64,000 nt of DNA from Verrucomicrobiota bacterium (GTDB lineage Bacteria; Pseudomonadota; Gammaproteobacteria; Coxiellales; Coxiellaceae). The translations under genes and the position numbers were made by a program. The notes under the pieces are model-generated. The model was given only the letters and a program-made list of their open reading frames with translations. It was not told the origin of the DNA and made no database searches. Location of the stretch: positions 1 to 64,000 of the forward strand of contig JABDDU010000001.1 in the NCBI GenBank assembly GCA_013287435.1, read 5' to 3'. Of the stretch, positions 17,768 through 30,056 are shown piece after piece. Position 1 is the first letter of the stretch; each line of letters opens with the position of its first letter.

Positions 17768-19624
17768 TTAATTGGACTCAATCGGTCGAATTGACACGTA
17801 TTCTTGTATTGCAATCCCTAACGCACCCGGTCCTGCATGCACCGCTAAACTCGCACAGCACGGCAACACAAAAATTTGATCAATTTGCGTTGAAAAATGA
17901 TGTTTTAGTAGTGTTGCTAATTCGTATGCTTCATTTTCACGTTCAGTGTGTACAATGGACAAACGATATTTTTTTTCCCTGTTAATTTTTTGTTTGGTAA
18001 ATTTAAATAATTTGCGAGACAAATTTTTTCTGCCAAAAAATAATCGGCTTGGTTTAACGACACCTTCTTTGGTGACGGTCGCAAGCGGTGATAATTTTAA
18101 CAAATCCATTAATTGTTTCAATTTCACAGGCAATCGACCGCCCCGTACTAAAAAATCAAGCTGTGTGATTGCCGCATAAAATTCAGTTTTTGAAATCGCA
18201 TCATTCGTCATTTTGACAACGTCATCATGTGAATGACCTGCAAGGGACGCTTCCGCAGCATATAATGCAATTAAACCTTGTCCTGCTGAAACATTGAGCG
18301 CATCAATAACGGTAATCTGCGTTTGCCCGCTGATTTTTTCCGCTGCTTTCTCAGAAGCGGTTATTGTGCCGCTGATGGGTTTTGGAATGTGCAGTGCCAC
18401 AATGGCATCAAAATGCGTTGAAAGATACTGATATTGCCGATGAAAATCGCCAAAACTGGGTTGTGATGTGGTGGGATGTATCGATTTATTTTTTAGTGCA
18501 ACATGAAATTCTTCAGATGTCATGGAGACTTTATCAAGATAGGTTTGTTGTCCGAAATTAATAATAATTGGTACGACATGAATATTCATCTTTGAAATAA
18601 TTTCTGCCGGTAAATCAGCTGCGGAATCAGTGAGTATCGCGACTCGATTTTTTCGATTCGCAAATGATTTTTGCTGTTTAATCATATCATCCGCTTTTTC
18701 GCCGGAAACATCGCCATATTCTCGACATACTGTAAATATTTGACCGGGATCATTGGTGTGCACATGTATTTTTGTTTTGGTGCTTGAGCCTGCAACAATT
18801 AAGCTTTCACCCAATTCATCGAGTTTTTGACGCAATTCATCTTGATCAATCGGTTGATTACCGTGTTTATTAATCAAGCATTCCGTGCAAAAACGAAAAC
18901 GCTCATCCACTTCATGCGGCGTGTCTTCCAGTATTTTAATAACGGGTGTTTCGGCCAAATTTTCCCGCAATTGCTTGATCGAACCACTCACCACAAAGTG
19001 ATAAATACCATTTAAAAATTCGACAAATCCTTGCGCGCCCGCGTCAACAACACCCGCTTTTTTTAATTCTTTTAATTGATTGGAGGTGTGCTGTAATGAC
19101 ACATTTGCACGCTGTATACCGGAATATAATAAATCTACAAAATCTAATTCATTGTTGGCCAATTGTTGATGCGTAATTTCATCAGAGAAATCACGCAAAA
19201 TAGTGAGAATCGTTCCTTCTTTGGGTTGCGATAAAGCTTTGTGCGCGTAATTCACAGCCGTTGCAATTGCCGCAACAAAATTTTTCGTTGTCATATTTTT
19301 TTCAACGGTTTTAGCGCCTTCACTTAGCCCCTGAAAAAATTGTGCTAAAATGGCACCTGAATTTCCACGCGCGCCATTTAATGCGGCATTGGCCACATTA
19401 TCCAATAATTCATGAATCGTTGTGCTGCGAGAAGAATAGGTACTTTCCAAAATGGCATTCAAGGTTAATGCCATATTGGTTCCCGTATCGCGATCAGGCA
19501 CAGGAAACACATTAATATTGTTTAAATATTCTTGTTTTGAAATAACCTGGCGAATACCAGCGACAATGGCGCGGTATAAACGAGTTCCGTCGAGATAAAC
19601 AATTTTTGCGCTATGTACAGACAT
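17768..19624 (-). CDS. DAK2 (DhaL-like) / DegV fusion protein
   Basis: 618 residues. The N-terminal DhaL/DAK2 domain (about 10-210) has NVFPVPDRDTGTNMALT and GARGNSGAILAQFFQG. The C-terminal DegV domain (about 320-615) has AILTDSAADLP and HPTTSQPSFGDF. In Firmicutes separate FakA and FakB proteins phosphorylate fatty acids; here both are in one chain, an arrangement known in some gammaproteobacteria. GGAGG lies 8 nt before the ATG at 19624, which favours it over 19639. Fatty-acid kinase activity is an inference. Confidence 0.8.
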   Translation of the reverse strand: MSVHSAKIVYLDGTRLYRAIVAGIRQVISKQEYLNNINVFPVPDRDTGTNMALTLNAILESTYSSRSTTIHELLDNVANAALNGARGNSGAILAQFFQGLSEGAKTVEKNMTTKNFVAAIATAVNYAHKALSQPKEGTILTILRDFSDEITHQQLANNELDFVDLLYSGIQRANVSLQHTSNQLKELKKAGVVDAGAQGFVEFLNGIYHFVVSGSIKQLRENLAETPVIKILEDTPHEVDERFRFCTECLINKHGNQPIDQDELRQKLDELGESLIVAGSSTKTKIHVHTNDPGQIFTVCREYGDVSGEKADDMIKQQKSFANRKNRVAILTDSAADLPAEIISKMNIHVVPIIINFGQQTYLDKVSMTSEEFHVALKNKSIHPTTSQPSFGDFHRQYQYLSTHFDAIVALHIPKPISGTITASEKAAEKISGQTQITVIDALNVSAGQGLIALYAAEASLAGHSHDDVVKMTNDAISKTEFYAAITQLDFLVRGGRLPVKLKQLMDLLKLSPLATVTKEGVVKPSRLFFGRKNLSRKLFKFTKQKINREKKYRLSIVHTERENEAYELATLLKHHFSTQIDQIFVLPCCASLAVHAGPGALGIAIQEYVSIRPIESN

Positions 19625-19690
19625 GCGACATGCCTCCATATCCTGAGAAGTAGCGCATCATAACATGAAGTGGTTTTGGATAAAAACACG

Positions 19691-19863
19691 CAATAATTCC
19701 CGCTGAACAGTGAATTTTTATCTTTGGGGGATATTGAATGATAATTGACTCGAAAATGCTCACATACTAGCGTGTATGCTCCGCTTTTCTCGCCAAATTA
19801 TCCTTCAATCTCCCCTCAAATCTAAAAATTTAAGTTAATCAACCTTCACGGCGGGAACAGCTG
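19691..19863. mobile_element. Family B miniature element, 173 bp, copy 1
   Basis: A fold-back element whose two ~65-bp arms pair over most of their length (GAATTTTTATCTTTGGGGGA against TCCCCTCAAATCTAAAAATT). The ends contain TTCCCGC / GCGGGAA. The 9-bp sequence AAAAACACG occurs on both sides (19682-19690 and 19864-19872), as expected for a target duplication. It is about 85% similar to the copy at 46396. The central hairpin core is at 19752-19789. No coding capacity. Confidence 0.8.
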
Positions 19864-19906
19864 AAAAACACGGTATTGCGCGGGAGTTGGGTTTTTGTAC
19901 AATGGC

Positions 19907-20016
19907 GTCAGTGTGAGTGTCAGTGTCAGTGTCAGTGTGAGTGTGAGAAAAATATCAAATAGCGCCTCTGACACTCACACTCACACTCACACTCACACCC
20001 ACACTCACACTTTTTA
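19907..20016. repeat. Microsatellite hairpin with CCTCTGA-type core, T-run at end
   Basis: The left arm is built of GTGTCA/GTGTGA units, the right arm of ACACTC units. The loop includes AAATAGCGCCTCTG. The arms can pair for about 35 bp and are followed by TTTTTATT, so it could terminate transcription rightwards. It fills the gap between the family B element and the YgfX-like gene. The whole 19625-20048 interval contains only these two elements. Confidence 0.75.
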
Positions 20017-20048
20017 TTCAGTTGCAGAAATTAATATTATAAATTGCC

Positions 20049-20462
20049 ATGAAATATAGAGCAGGTACAATTTTTAATCCAAAAAAATCTCTGACCTATC
20101 AGCGGTATATACTTTTCACGCATTTGTTTGCATTGATTTCTGTTGTCATTGTTACGTCACTATTCTTATTTCCCGTTTTTTTACTCTGCTTTTCGATTTC
20201 GTGTTTGTATTATTTATCTCGACCTGAAAAAATGATCACGTTGCAGTATGATTGCGACAAAGAATGGATATTAACATTGCACAATAGTGAAATTGTTCGT
20301 GCTGAATTATTGCCGTCGAGTGTGATGATGCGCTATTTTTTGGTGTTGCATTTTAAATATGAACATGCACCACATAGCAAAAATATATTATTATTTTCAG
20401 ACCAATTTTCCAGGACTGATTTTCAAGCATTACGAAGATGCGTGAAAATGGGGTATTTGTGA
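20049..20462 (+). CDS. YgfX-like inner-membrane protein (CptA family)
   Basis: 137 residues with two adjacent membrane segments (about residues 23-60). The soluble C-terminal part contains LLPSSVMMRYFLVLHFKY, ILLFSDQFSRTDFQALRRCV, which is the pattern of YgfX/CptA proteins (LLPDS-x-D-x-x-x-x-F-R-x-LR). In E. coli YgfX is a membrane protein proposed to affect cytoskeletal proteins and is paired with SdhE; no sdhE is seen here. The 3' end overlaps the convergent peptidase gene by 33 bp. Assignment is by pattern only. Confidence 0.6.
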   Translation: MKYRAGTIFNPKKSLTYQRYILFTHLFALISVVIVTSLFLFPVFLLCFSISCLYYLSRPEKMITLQYDCDKEWILTLHNSEIVRAELLPSSVMMRYFLVLHFKYEHAPHSKNILLFSDQFSRTDFQALRRCVKMGYL

Positions 20463-21881
20463 GACCCCATAATGCGCCGCAATAATCGACGCCACACATC
20501 CCACCAACTTTTTCGTATAATCAATATGCAAAAATTCATTCGGACCATGCGCGTTGGATTTTGGACCTAACACACCCGTAATTAAAAATTGCGCTTTGGG
20601 AAACAGGTCAGATAACATTCCCATAAACGGAATGGTGCCGCCAATGCCTAAATACGCGGCATTTTTATTAAAAAATAATTGTGATGCATTGTCAGAAGCG
20701 CGCGCTAACCAATCTGCCAATTCCGGCGCATGCCAACCGGGACCAAAATCTTCGGCGTGATAAGATACTTTCGCATTGAATGGCGGATGACTTTCTAAAA
20801 TTTCTTTTAACGCGAGACTTGCTTTTTTCACATCACACGTTGGCGGCACACGCATTGATAATTTCACGGATAAAGAGGGCAATGTCACATTGCCTGCATT
20901 TGCAATCGCAGGAATGCCATCAGCACCCACCAAAGATAATGCAGGACGCCAGGTGCGATTTAAAATTAATTCCGCCGTATCATTGCAGAGTGGTTTCACG
21001 CCATCCAAAAATGGAATACCTTTAATGAATTCATCGCCCAACGCTTTTGCTGCGTTTTTTGCTTGTTCTAAACGATGTTCTGGAATTTTCACATGCAGTG
21101 CATCGACTTCAATTTTTCCATTATTAGGATCTTCAATGCGATTTAATAATTGACGTAACACATCGAAAACAGACGGTGCAACACCGCTGCCATATCCCGA
21201 ATGAATACCATTTTCAAGTGTATGAATTTCTAATGTGCCGCCAACAATGCCGCGCAGCGAAGTGGTTCCCCATAATTGTTCATAATTTCCTGACTCAGAA
21301 TCCAAACAAATAATGAAATCGGGATCTCCCATTTGTTTTTTAATTAATGCTAAATACGGTGGTAAATCAAAACTGCCGCTTTCTTCGCATGCTTCAATCA
21401 AAACAATACAGCGGGCGTGCGGAATATGTAAGGATTGCAAATACGCAATGGCATTTAATGCGGCAAATGTTGCATATCCATCATCAGCACCGCCACGACC
21501 ATATAATTTTCCGTCTTTAATAACCGGTTTCCAAGGATCTAATCCATCAAACCATCCTGTCATTTCCGGTTGTTTGTCCATGTGACCGTATAACAAAATC
21601 GTTTTGTCAGAATCACCTGGAATATCGATGACTAAAACGGGTGTGCGATTCTCAATATGTAATAATTCGATTTTTTTATTTTTAATATTTTGCTTTTCAC
21701 ACCAATTTTTCAGCAATGCCATTGCGTTGGCTATATGCCCATTGGCTTTCCAATTTTTATCAAACAGCGGTGATTTACTGGGAATGCGAATATAATTTTC
21801 TAATTGCGGAATAATATCGTGATCCCATTGTTCACTGATTTTGTTAAAATTATTTTTTATTGTTTGATGAATGTCGGACAT
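20430..21881 (-). CDS. M20-family metallopeptidase (dipeptidase-like)
   Basis: 483 residues. Metal ligands are visible in LLYGHMDKQP (H, near residue 98), GRGGADDG (D), EACEESGS (catalytic E and ligand E), CLDSES (D) and NAHGPNE (H near the C-terminus). GIHSGYGSG marks the dimerisation lid. This is the CNDP/DapE-like branch that hydrolyses dipeptides or related amides; the substrate cannot be read. There is no signal peptide, so it is cytoplasmic. Confidence 0.85.
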   Translation of the reverse strand: MSDIHQTIKNNFNKISEQWDHDIIPQLENYIRIPSKSPLFDKNWKANGHIANAMALLKNWCEKQNIKNKKIELLHIENRTPVLVIDIPGDSDKTILLYGHMDKQPEMTGWFDGLDPWKPVIKDGKLYGRGGADDGYATFAALNAIAYLQSLHIPHARCIVLIEACEESGSFDLPPYLALIKKQMGDPDFIICLDSESGNYEQLWGTTSLRGIVGGTLEIHTLENGIHSGYGSGVAPSVFDVLRQLLNRIEDPNNGKIEVDALHVKIPEHRLEQAKNAAKALGDEFIKGIPFLDGVKPLCNDTAELILNRTWRPALSLVGADGIPAIANAGNVTLPSLSVKLSMRVPPTCDVKKASLALKEILESHPPFNAKVSYHAEDFGPGWHAPELADWLARASDNASQLFFNKNAAYLGIGGTIPFMGMLSDLFPKAQFLITGVLGPKSNAHGPNEFLHIDYTKKLVGCVASIIAAHYGVSQIPHFHASS

Positions 21882-21932
21882 ACTTTTTTCCTACTATAAA
21901 AATTAAACTGATTGTGGCATCAGTTCATTAAA

Positions 21933-21970
21933 TTGACAAGGTACTTGAAAAATGAATCATTATGATTCAT
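21933..21970 (+). promoter_or_regulatory. Promoter and palindromic operator of the RelB/YafQ-type pair
   Basis: TTGACA at 21933-21938 is a consensus -35. Perfect palindrome ATGAATCA-TTA-TGATTCAT at 21952-21970 lies over the expected -10 position, 29 bp before the antitoxin ATG. This layout suits autoregulation by the antitoxin. The -10 hexamer itself (CATTAT or nearby) is not well defined. Confidence 0.6.
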
Positions 21971-21998
21971 AATGAGTATGAATGATTCGGAGAAGAAT

Positions 21999-22226
21999 AT
22001 GGGCTATAAAATTCAAATTGTCGTGGATGCTAGATTCAATAGGGTAATGAAATTAGGAGCAAAAAAAGTAGGTTTATCAGTCAGTTCCTTTGCTCGACTC
22101 ATATTAACGACCGCTTTGTTGCATAAGCATAGTAAGCTACTGGATCAAGCATTAAGTGATATCAAAAAGGGCGATGTTGAAGAGTTAACAGTAGCTCAAT
22201 TTAACCGCGAACTGGATGAATTATAA
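21999..22226 (+). CDS. RelB/DinJ-like antitoxin
   Basis: 75 residues from the ATG at 21999, which has GGAG 6 nt upstream; the in-frame ATG at 21972 abuts the operator and lacks a site. The N-terminus MGYKIQIVVDARFNRVMKLG and VSSFARLILTTALL fit a ribbon-helix-helix fold, and the C-terminal tail is acidic. The TAA overlaps the toxin ATG (TAATG). It is expected to bind the toxin and the palindrome at 21952. Confidence 0.75.
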   Translation: MGYKIQIVVDARFNRVMKLGAKKVGLSVSSFARLILTTALLHKHSKLLDQALSDIKKGDVEELTVAQFNRELDEL

Positions 22227-22495
22227 TGCTTCATTTGCAGCGCACTAAGACATTTAAAAAATGTCTTAAAAAGTATCGTCATAAAAAAATGGTGCTTGAA
22301 GCGTTGAAAGATATCGTCAATCTTTTAGTGCATGAAAAGCCTATACCTGCGAAATATGTAGATCATGAATTAAAAGGAAATCACAAAGGGATACGAGAGC
22401 TACATTTAAAACCCGATGATTTACTTTTATATATCAAAATTGAGCATGAAAAAATTATCTTGGTAGCACTGGGCAGTCATTCCGAGATCTTTTGA
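22226..22495 (+). CDS. YafQ-type mRNA interferase toxin
   Basis: 89 residues of the RelE/YafQ superfamily. It opens RTKTFKKCLKKYRHKKM and continues with YVDHELKGNHKGIRELHLKPDD-type residues and a final LVALGSHSEIF. His and Asp in the HxLKG-N and LKPDD-L-Y segments, and the terminal SHSE-F, match YafQ catalytic positions. Such toxins cut mRNA at the ribosome. It is coupled to the antitoxin by a 1-nt overlap. Confidence 0.8.
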   Translation: MLHLQRTKTFKKCLKKYRHKKMVLEALKDIVNLLVHEKPIPAKYVDHELKGNHKGIRELHLKPDDLLLYIKIEHEKIILVALGSHSEIF

Positions 22496-22530
22496 TAATG
22501 CTTTGTGCTTACACGTTACTTGCCGTATAA

Positions 22531-25021
<2,491 letters not shown>

Positions 25022-25083
25022 CGAAACCTCGACCGTCTACCGCGTGCTGACTGTCAATCGGGGTGTTTTTGTAGTTCCCAATG

Positions 25084-25132
25084 TATATCTTTAAATGTAT
25101 AATATTAAAATATATATACTTTTAAAGATATA
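25084..25132 (+). promoter_or_regulatory. Inverted-repeat operator of hipBA
   Basis: TATATCTTTA at 25084-25093 and its exact reverse complement TAAAGATATA at 25123-25132, 29 bp apart, directly before the hipB ATG at 25136. A TATAAT (25097-25102) lies between them. Two half-operators around a promoter are typical of HipB autoregulation. Confidence 0.6.
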
Positions 25133-25135
25133 ATT

Positions 25136-25414
25136 ATGCGTACCCTTGCCCAACAACTCCATCAAGCACGGATCAACAAACAGTTGAGCCAAACAGCGCT
25201 TGCCAAATTAGCACATCTGACGCAACCCATGGTGTCAAAGGCGGAATCGGGCAGGGATATTCAATTATCAACCTTATTGGCACTTGCAAAAGCACTGACA
25301 TTGGAAATCGTGGCGGTCACGCCTAAGCAATCGGCTGTGCTACGCCAACAGTATTCAGACACTCCATCAAAACAAACATTGCTCGAGCAATTTCAGGTGA
25401 AAGATGACGACTGA
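25136..25414 (+). CDS. hipB: HipB-like antitoxin, XRE helix-turn-helix
   Basis: 92 residues. The HTH spans residues 12-66 (INKQLSQTALAKLAHLTQPMVSKAESGRDIQLSTLLALAKAL). The C-terminal tail is short and flexible. It should bind the inverted repeat immediately upstream and neutralise HipA. Its end overlaps the hipA start by 11 bp. Confidence 0.85.
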   Translation: MRTLAQQLHQARINKQLSQTALAKLAHLTQPMVSKAESGRDIQLSTLLALAKALTLEIVAVTPKQSAVLRQQYSDTPSKQTLLEQFQVKDDD

Positions 25415-26600
25415 TCATGCGCAGCTATTTTTAAATAAAACGCTCGTGGGTTATCTCATTCACGAGCGTGACGGTAAAAATATTTTTACTTTTGATCGGG
25501 ACTATATTGAAACTGATCCTGCCGCGCGACCGACTTTAAGTTTGTCTTTTTCGGATTTGCGCAAGACCTACGTCACCCACCAACGCTTACCTTCTTTTTT
25601 TTCAAATTTATTACCCGAGGGTGATTTGCGTACACTGATTGCAGCCCAACAAGATATCGATGTAAAAAATGAATTTGCATTATTGGCGGCATTGGGGAGT
25701 GATTTGCCAGGTGCAATTAGACTGGAAAATAAGCATTTATTGATATCAAAGTCCGTTAGAAAAAAAACTCCGTTAGAAAAAAAAGACCCGCACGCCATTC
25801 ATTTTTCATTATCGGGTGTGCAATTAAAATTTTCGATGCTGAAAGAAAAATCGTGGTTTACATTGGCATTACCAGGAAATTTTATTGTTAAAACACCATC
25901 CCTGCTGCATCCACAAGTGTCTGAAAATGAATACAGTATGATGCAATTAGCAAGAATGATTGGCATTGATGTGCCCGATACACAACTCGTTCGTGTCAAT
26001 CATTTGCGTGATTTACCAGCGTTAAATTTACCGGATGAAACGTATGCTTATGCGATAAAACGTTTTGATCGTGACAATGAAAAACGGATACATATTGAGG
26101 ATTTTGCACAAGTATTTTCTGTCAAGCCAGAAAAAAAATATGAAGCGACTAATTACGATACGATAGCAAAGTTGATATTATCTCTTTTGCAAAATTCTGA
26201 AGCGCAATTCATTGAATTTCTAAAGCGCGTCTTTTTTAATATTTTAATTGGAAACACTGATGCGCATTTAAAAAATTGGTCATTGATTTATCGTGATGGT
26301 TTGACTGCCGAATTAGCGCCAGCCTACGATTTAGTTTCTACCTTACCCTATTTAAAAAATCGCCAATTGGCCCTTAATTTTGCAAAACAAAAAAACTTTT
26401 ACGAAATAGATCGAAAAACGTTACATTATTTTTCAGAGCGTGTGAGTGTATCGAATTCGCTGGTCATAACAGTCGCGAAAGAAACAACGGGACGGTTCAA
26501 AGAAGCTTGGAGACAGACTGAAAAATCATTGCCCATTTCAAAAGCGCTGCGTAATATGTTGAAACAGCACTGGGCTGAGTTACCACTCTATCATTTATGA
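25404..26600 (+). CDS. hipA: HipA-type serine/threonine kinase toxin
   Basis: 398 residues. The N-terminal HipA segment (LPSFFSNLLPEGDLR) is followed by the kinase core: LSGVQLKFSM (Gly-rich loop), FIVKTP (Lys), NEYSMMQLA, YAIKRFDR, IGNTDAHLKNWS (catalytic Asp) and LAPAYDLVST (Asp of the DFG-like motif). E. coli HipA phosphorylates glutamyl-tRNA synthetase and causes persistence. All core residues are present. It ends 9 bp before eno, so eno may be read from the hipBA promoter. Confidence 0.9.
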   Translation: MTTDHAQLFLNKTLVGYLIHERDGKNIFTFDRDYIETDPAARPTLSLSFSDLRKTYVTHQRLPSFFSNLLPEGDLRTLIAAQQDIDVKNEFALLAALGSDLPGAIRLENKHLLISKSVRKKTPLEKKDPHAIHFSLSGVQLKFSMLKEKSWFTLALPGNFIVKTPSLLHPQVSENEYSMMQLARMIGIDVPDTQLVRVNHLRDLPALNLPDETYAYAIKRFDRDNEKRIHIEDFAQVFSVKPEKKYEATNYDTIAKLILSLLQNSEAQFIEFLKRVFFNILIGNTDAHLKNWSLIYRDGLTAELAPAYDLVSTLPYLKNRQLALNFAKQKNFYEIDRKTLHYFSERVSVSNSLVITVAKETTGRFKEAWRQTEKSLPISKALRNMLKQHWAELPLYHL

Positions 26601-26609
26601 GGACAATAA

Positions 26610-27893
<1,284 letters not shown>

Positions 27894-27908
27894 GCGCAAA
27901 CGAGTGAA

Positions 27909-28190
27909 ATGATTCTTATGAAAATGATTTTGAGTGCACTTATCATTTTATTATTGCTCTTGCAATACGAATTCTGGTTTTCCGATGGCGGTGTTAAAAC
28001 CGTTTGGCATATACAAAAAAATATTTCAAAACAAGAAAAAATAAACGCACAACTCGATAAACGCAATCAAGTGTTAATTGCAGAAATAAAAGATTTGCAA
28101 AACGGCAATGCAGCGATTGAGGCGCGTGCACGCAATGATTTAGGGATGGTGAAAAAAGGTGAGGTTTTTTATGAAGTGGTGAAGCGATGA
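27909..28190 (+). CDS. ftsB: Cell division protein FtsB
   Basis: 93 residues: one membrane segment near the N-terminus (ILSALIILLLLLQYEFWF) followed by a periplasmic coiled coil (QLDKRNQVLIAEIKDLQNGN) and the conserved IEARARNDLGMVKKGEVFY. It acts in the FtsQLB divisome complex. Starts at 27909 or 27918 are both possible. The stop overlaps ispD by 4 bp. Confidence 0.92.
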   Translation: MILMKMILSALIILLLLLQYEFWFSDGGVKTVWHIQKNISKQEKINAQLDKRNQVLIAEIKDLQNGNAAIEARARNDLGMVKKGEVFYEVVKR

Positions 28191-28864
28191 AATACTGGAC
28201 CATTATTCCCGCTGCCGGCATCGGCACACGCGTTCATGCAGATCGGCCCAAACAATATTTAGAAATTCACGGCAAAACTATTTTAGAACGTGTCGTTAAT
28301 GTATTTACTGCACATGCTCAAATCGAAAAAGTCGTTGTCGTATTGCAGGCAAAAGATGACTGGTGGTCGACATTAAAATTTTTACATCCTGAAAAAATAA
28401 TGACGACCATCGGCGGCAAAGAGCGCGTTCATTCTGTTTTATTAGGCCTTGATTTTTTACAGGATTTTGCGGATAAAAATGATTTTGTATTGGTGCATGA
28501 TGCGGCGCGTCCGTGTTTGCAATCCGAAGATATTACGCGTTTCATTTCTGAATTAAAAAATCATACGGTGGGTGGTTTGTTGGGATTACCCGTTGTCGAT
28601 ACGCTCAAAAAAGTAGATGCGAATGAGTGCGTTGAAAAAACCGTTTCACGTGAGCATGTATGGCAGGCGCAAACGCCACAATGTTTTCGTTATGGATTAT
28701 TAAAATCATCCATAGAAAAAGCGTTATCTGATCATGCAATGATTACCGATGAATCCAGCGCCATTGAACACGCAGGCCTAAAACCAACCATGATTTTAGG
28801 CGATGCGCGGAATATTAAAATTACTTTTCCGGAAGATATCGCTTTAGTGGAAAGGTTATTATAA
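28187..28864 (+). CDS. ispD: 2-C-methyl-D-erythritol 4-phosphate cytidylyltransferase
   Basis: 225 residues. PAAGIGTRVHADRPKQYLEI is the CTP-binding Gly-rich start; VLVHDAARPCLQ, AQTPQCFRY and TDESSAIEHAG follow. It is the third step of the MEP isoprenoid pathway. It overlaps ftsB. ispF, its usual next neighbour, is absent; a minus-strand small ORF follows. Confidence 0.95.
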   Translation: MKYWTIIPAAGIGTRVHADRPKQYLEIHGKTILERVVNVFTAHAQIEKVVVVLQAKDDWWSTLKFLHPEKIMTTIGGKERVHSVLLGLDFLQDFADKNDFVLVHDAARPCLQSEDITRFISELKNHTVGGLLGLPVVDTLKKVDANECVEKTVSREHVWQAQTPQCFRYGLLKSSIEKALSDHAMITDESSAIEHAGLKPTMILGDARNIKITFPEDIALVERLL

Positions 28865-28893
28865 GAAAGTCAGTGTTGCTTTATGCGCGATGG

Positions 28894-29160
28894 TTATTTC
28901 GGCACAAGAACGGCGCCAACTGGACGATTTGTTTTGCCACCGGTTTCTACTATTTCACCACCAATGTTTCGTCTGAAAAAACCCCCACGCAATAACGGGT
29001 TTTCAGGGACAGGTACAGTAGTAGCTGGGTCTGCTGACTCATTCTTTTTTGTTCCTTCGTTTTCGCCATAAAATCTGGAGTAGCTTCTCCCGCTCTTCCC
29101 ATGTGCGCCATCAGGCCCATCCTTCGAATGCCTTCCTCCACCCCAATCTTTTCTTCTCAT
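28894..29160 (-). CDS. Small Gly-rich basic protein of unknown function
   Basis: 88 residues, beginning MRRKDWGGGRHSKDGPDGAH and continuing with SGRSYSRFYGENEGTKKNES and LLRGGFFRRNIGGEIVETGG. It has no signal peptide and no membrane segment, and looks disordered. A consensus AAGGAG lies 6-7 nt before the ATG, the main reason to call it real. A PmrA-box-like site lies 48 bp upstream (29208-29227). It is antisense to its neighbours ispD and surE. I do not recognise a family. A Dot/Icm-secreted product is a speculation based on the upstream site. Confidence 0.55.
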   Translation of the reverse strand: MRRKDWGGGRHSKDGPDGAHGKSGRSYSRFYGENEGTKKNESADPATTVPVPENPLLRGGFFRRNIGGEIVETGGKTNRPVGAVLVPK

Positions 29161-29207
29161 TTTTGTCTCCTTATGTAAAAATTTAAGAACCGAAATCGTA
29201 ACACTGT

Positions 29208-29227
29208 ATTATTAAATTTACCTTAAG
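29208..29227 (-). promoter_or_regulatory. PmrA-box-like site upstream of the small ORF
   Basis: Read on the minus strand: cTTAAggTaaatTTAATaaT. The two TTAA cores are 11 bp apart, matching the paired cTTAATatT half-sites described for PmrA in Legionella and Coxiella. In AT-rich DNA such pairs also occur by chance, so this is a weak call. Confidence 0.35.
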
Positions 29228-29291
29228 TGTTCAATGAAATTGTTGTAGAATTATTACTATTCAGTGTGGTCAGTTTGGTTGGAAAATTTTT

Positions 29292-30056
29292 ATGTTACGT
29301 GTACTTATTTCAAACGACGACGGCGTTTATGCCAAAGGCATTGTGACGCTGACCAAAGCCATTAAAAAAATTGCAGATGTCATTGTTGTCGCTCCCGATC
29401 GCAATCGAAGCGGGGCGAGCAACTCATTGACCTTAACAGCACCCTTGCAATTAAAAACGTTAGACAATGGTTTTGTGAGCGTTGAAGGCACGCCCACGGA
29501 TTGTGTGCACGTCGCAATTACGGGCTTATTAAAAATCATTCCGGAAATGGTTATTACGGGCATTAATGCCGGTTCCAATTTGGGAGATGACGTCTGGTAT
29601 TCCGGAACAGTGGCTGCTGCGATGGAAGGTCGATTTTTGGGATTGCCCGCGATTGCCATGTCATTATCAGGCGGTGATCAATTAACCTATTATGACACGG
29701 CTGCTGAAGTGGCTTGTGAATTGGTTCAGCATATTTTGCGTGAACCATTGCCGGCTGCGACGATTTTAAATGTGAATGTGCCGGATGTGCCATTTGATCA
29801 ATTGCAAGGTTATGAAGTAACGCGTTTGGGTACGCGGCATCGTGCAGCACCGACGATTAAACAAATTGATCCGCGCGGTCATACCGTTTATTGGGTGGGT
29901 CCACCTGGTGCTGAACAAGATGCGGGTATCGGTACTGATTTTTATGCGGTTCGTGAAGGTAAAGTGTCGATCACCCCTTTGCGCGTGGATATTACGCATT
30001 ACGAAGCGTTTGATGTGTTGTCTAGTTGGGTTAAACGGTTAAGGCCCATGGCATGA
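29292..30056 (+). CDS. surE: 5'/3'-nucleotidase SurE
   Basis: 254 residues. The active-site Asp pair is in [13 protein letters not shown] (residues 5-17); [15 protein letters not shown] and [14 protein letters not shown] follow. It is a survival-protein nucleotidase. It starts the surE-nlpD-rpoS run; pcm, often between surE and nlpD, is absent. It overlaps nlpD by 4 bp. Confidence 0.95.
   Translation: MLRVLISNDDGVYAKGIVTLTKAIKKIADVIVVAPDRNRSGASNSLTLTAPLQLKTLDNGFVSVEGTPTDCVHVAITGLLKIIPEMVITGINAGSNLGDDVWYSGTVAAAMEGRFLGLPAIAMSLSGGDQLTYYDTAAEVACELVQHILREPLPAATILNVNVPDVPFDQLQGYEVTRLGTRHRAAPTIKQIDPRGHTVYWVGPPGAEQDAGIGTDFYAVREGKVSITPLRVDITHYEAFDVLSSWVKRLRPMA

Noticed and set aside
25022-25075. Terminator after kdsA
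   Set aside because: GGGGTG-TTTTT is present but a pairing left arm of sufficient quality is not found.
29327-29659. 110-codon open frame antisense to surE
   Set aside because: Shadow of surE; no start signal and no family pattern.
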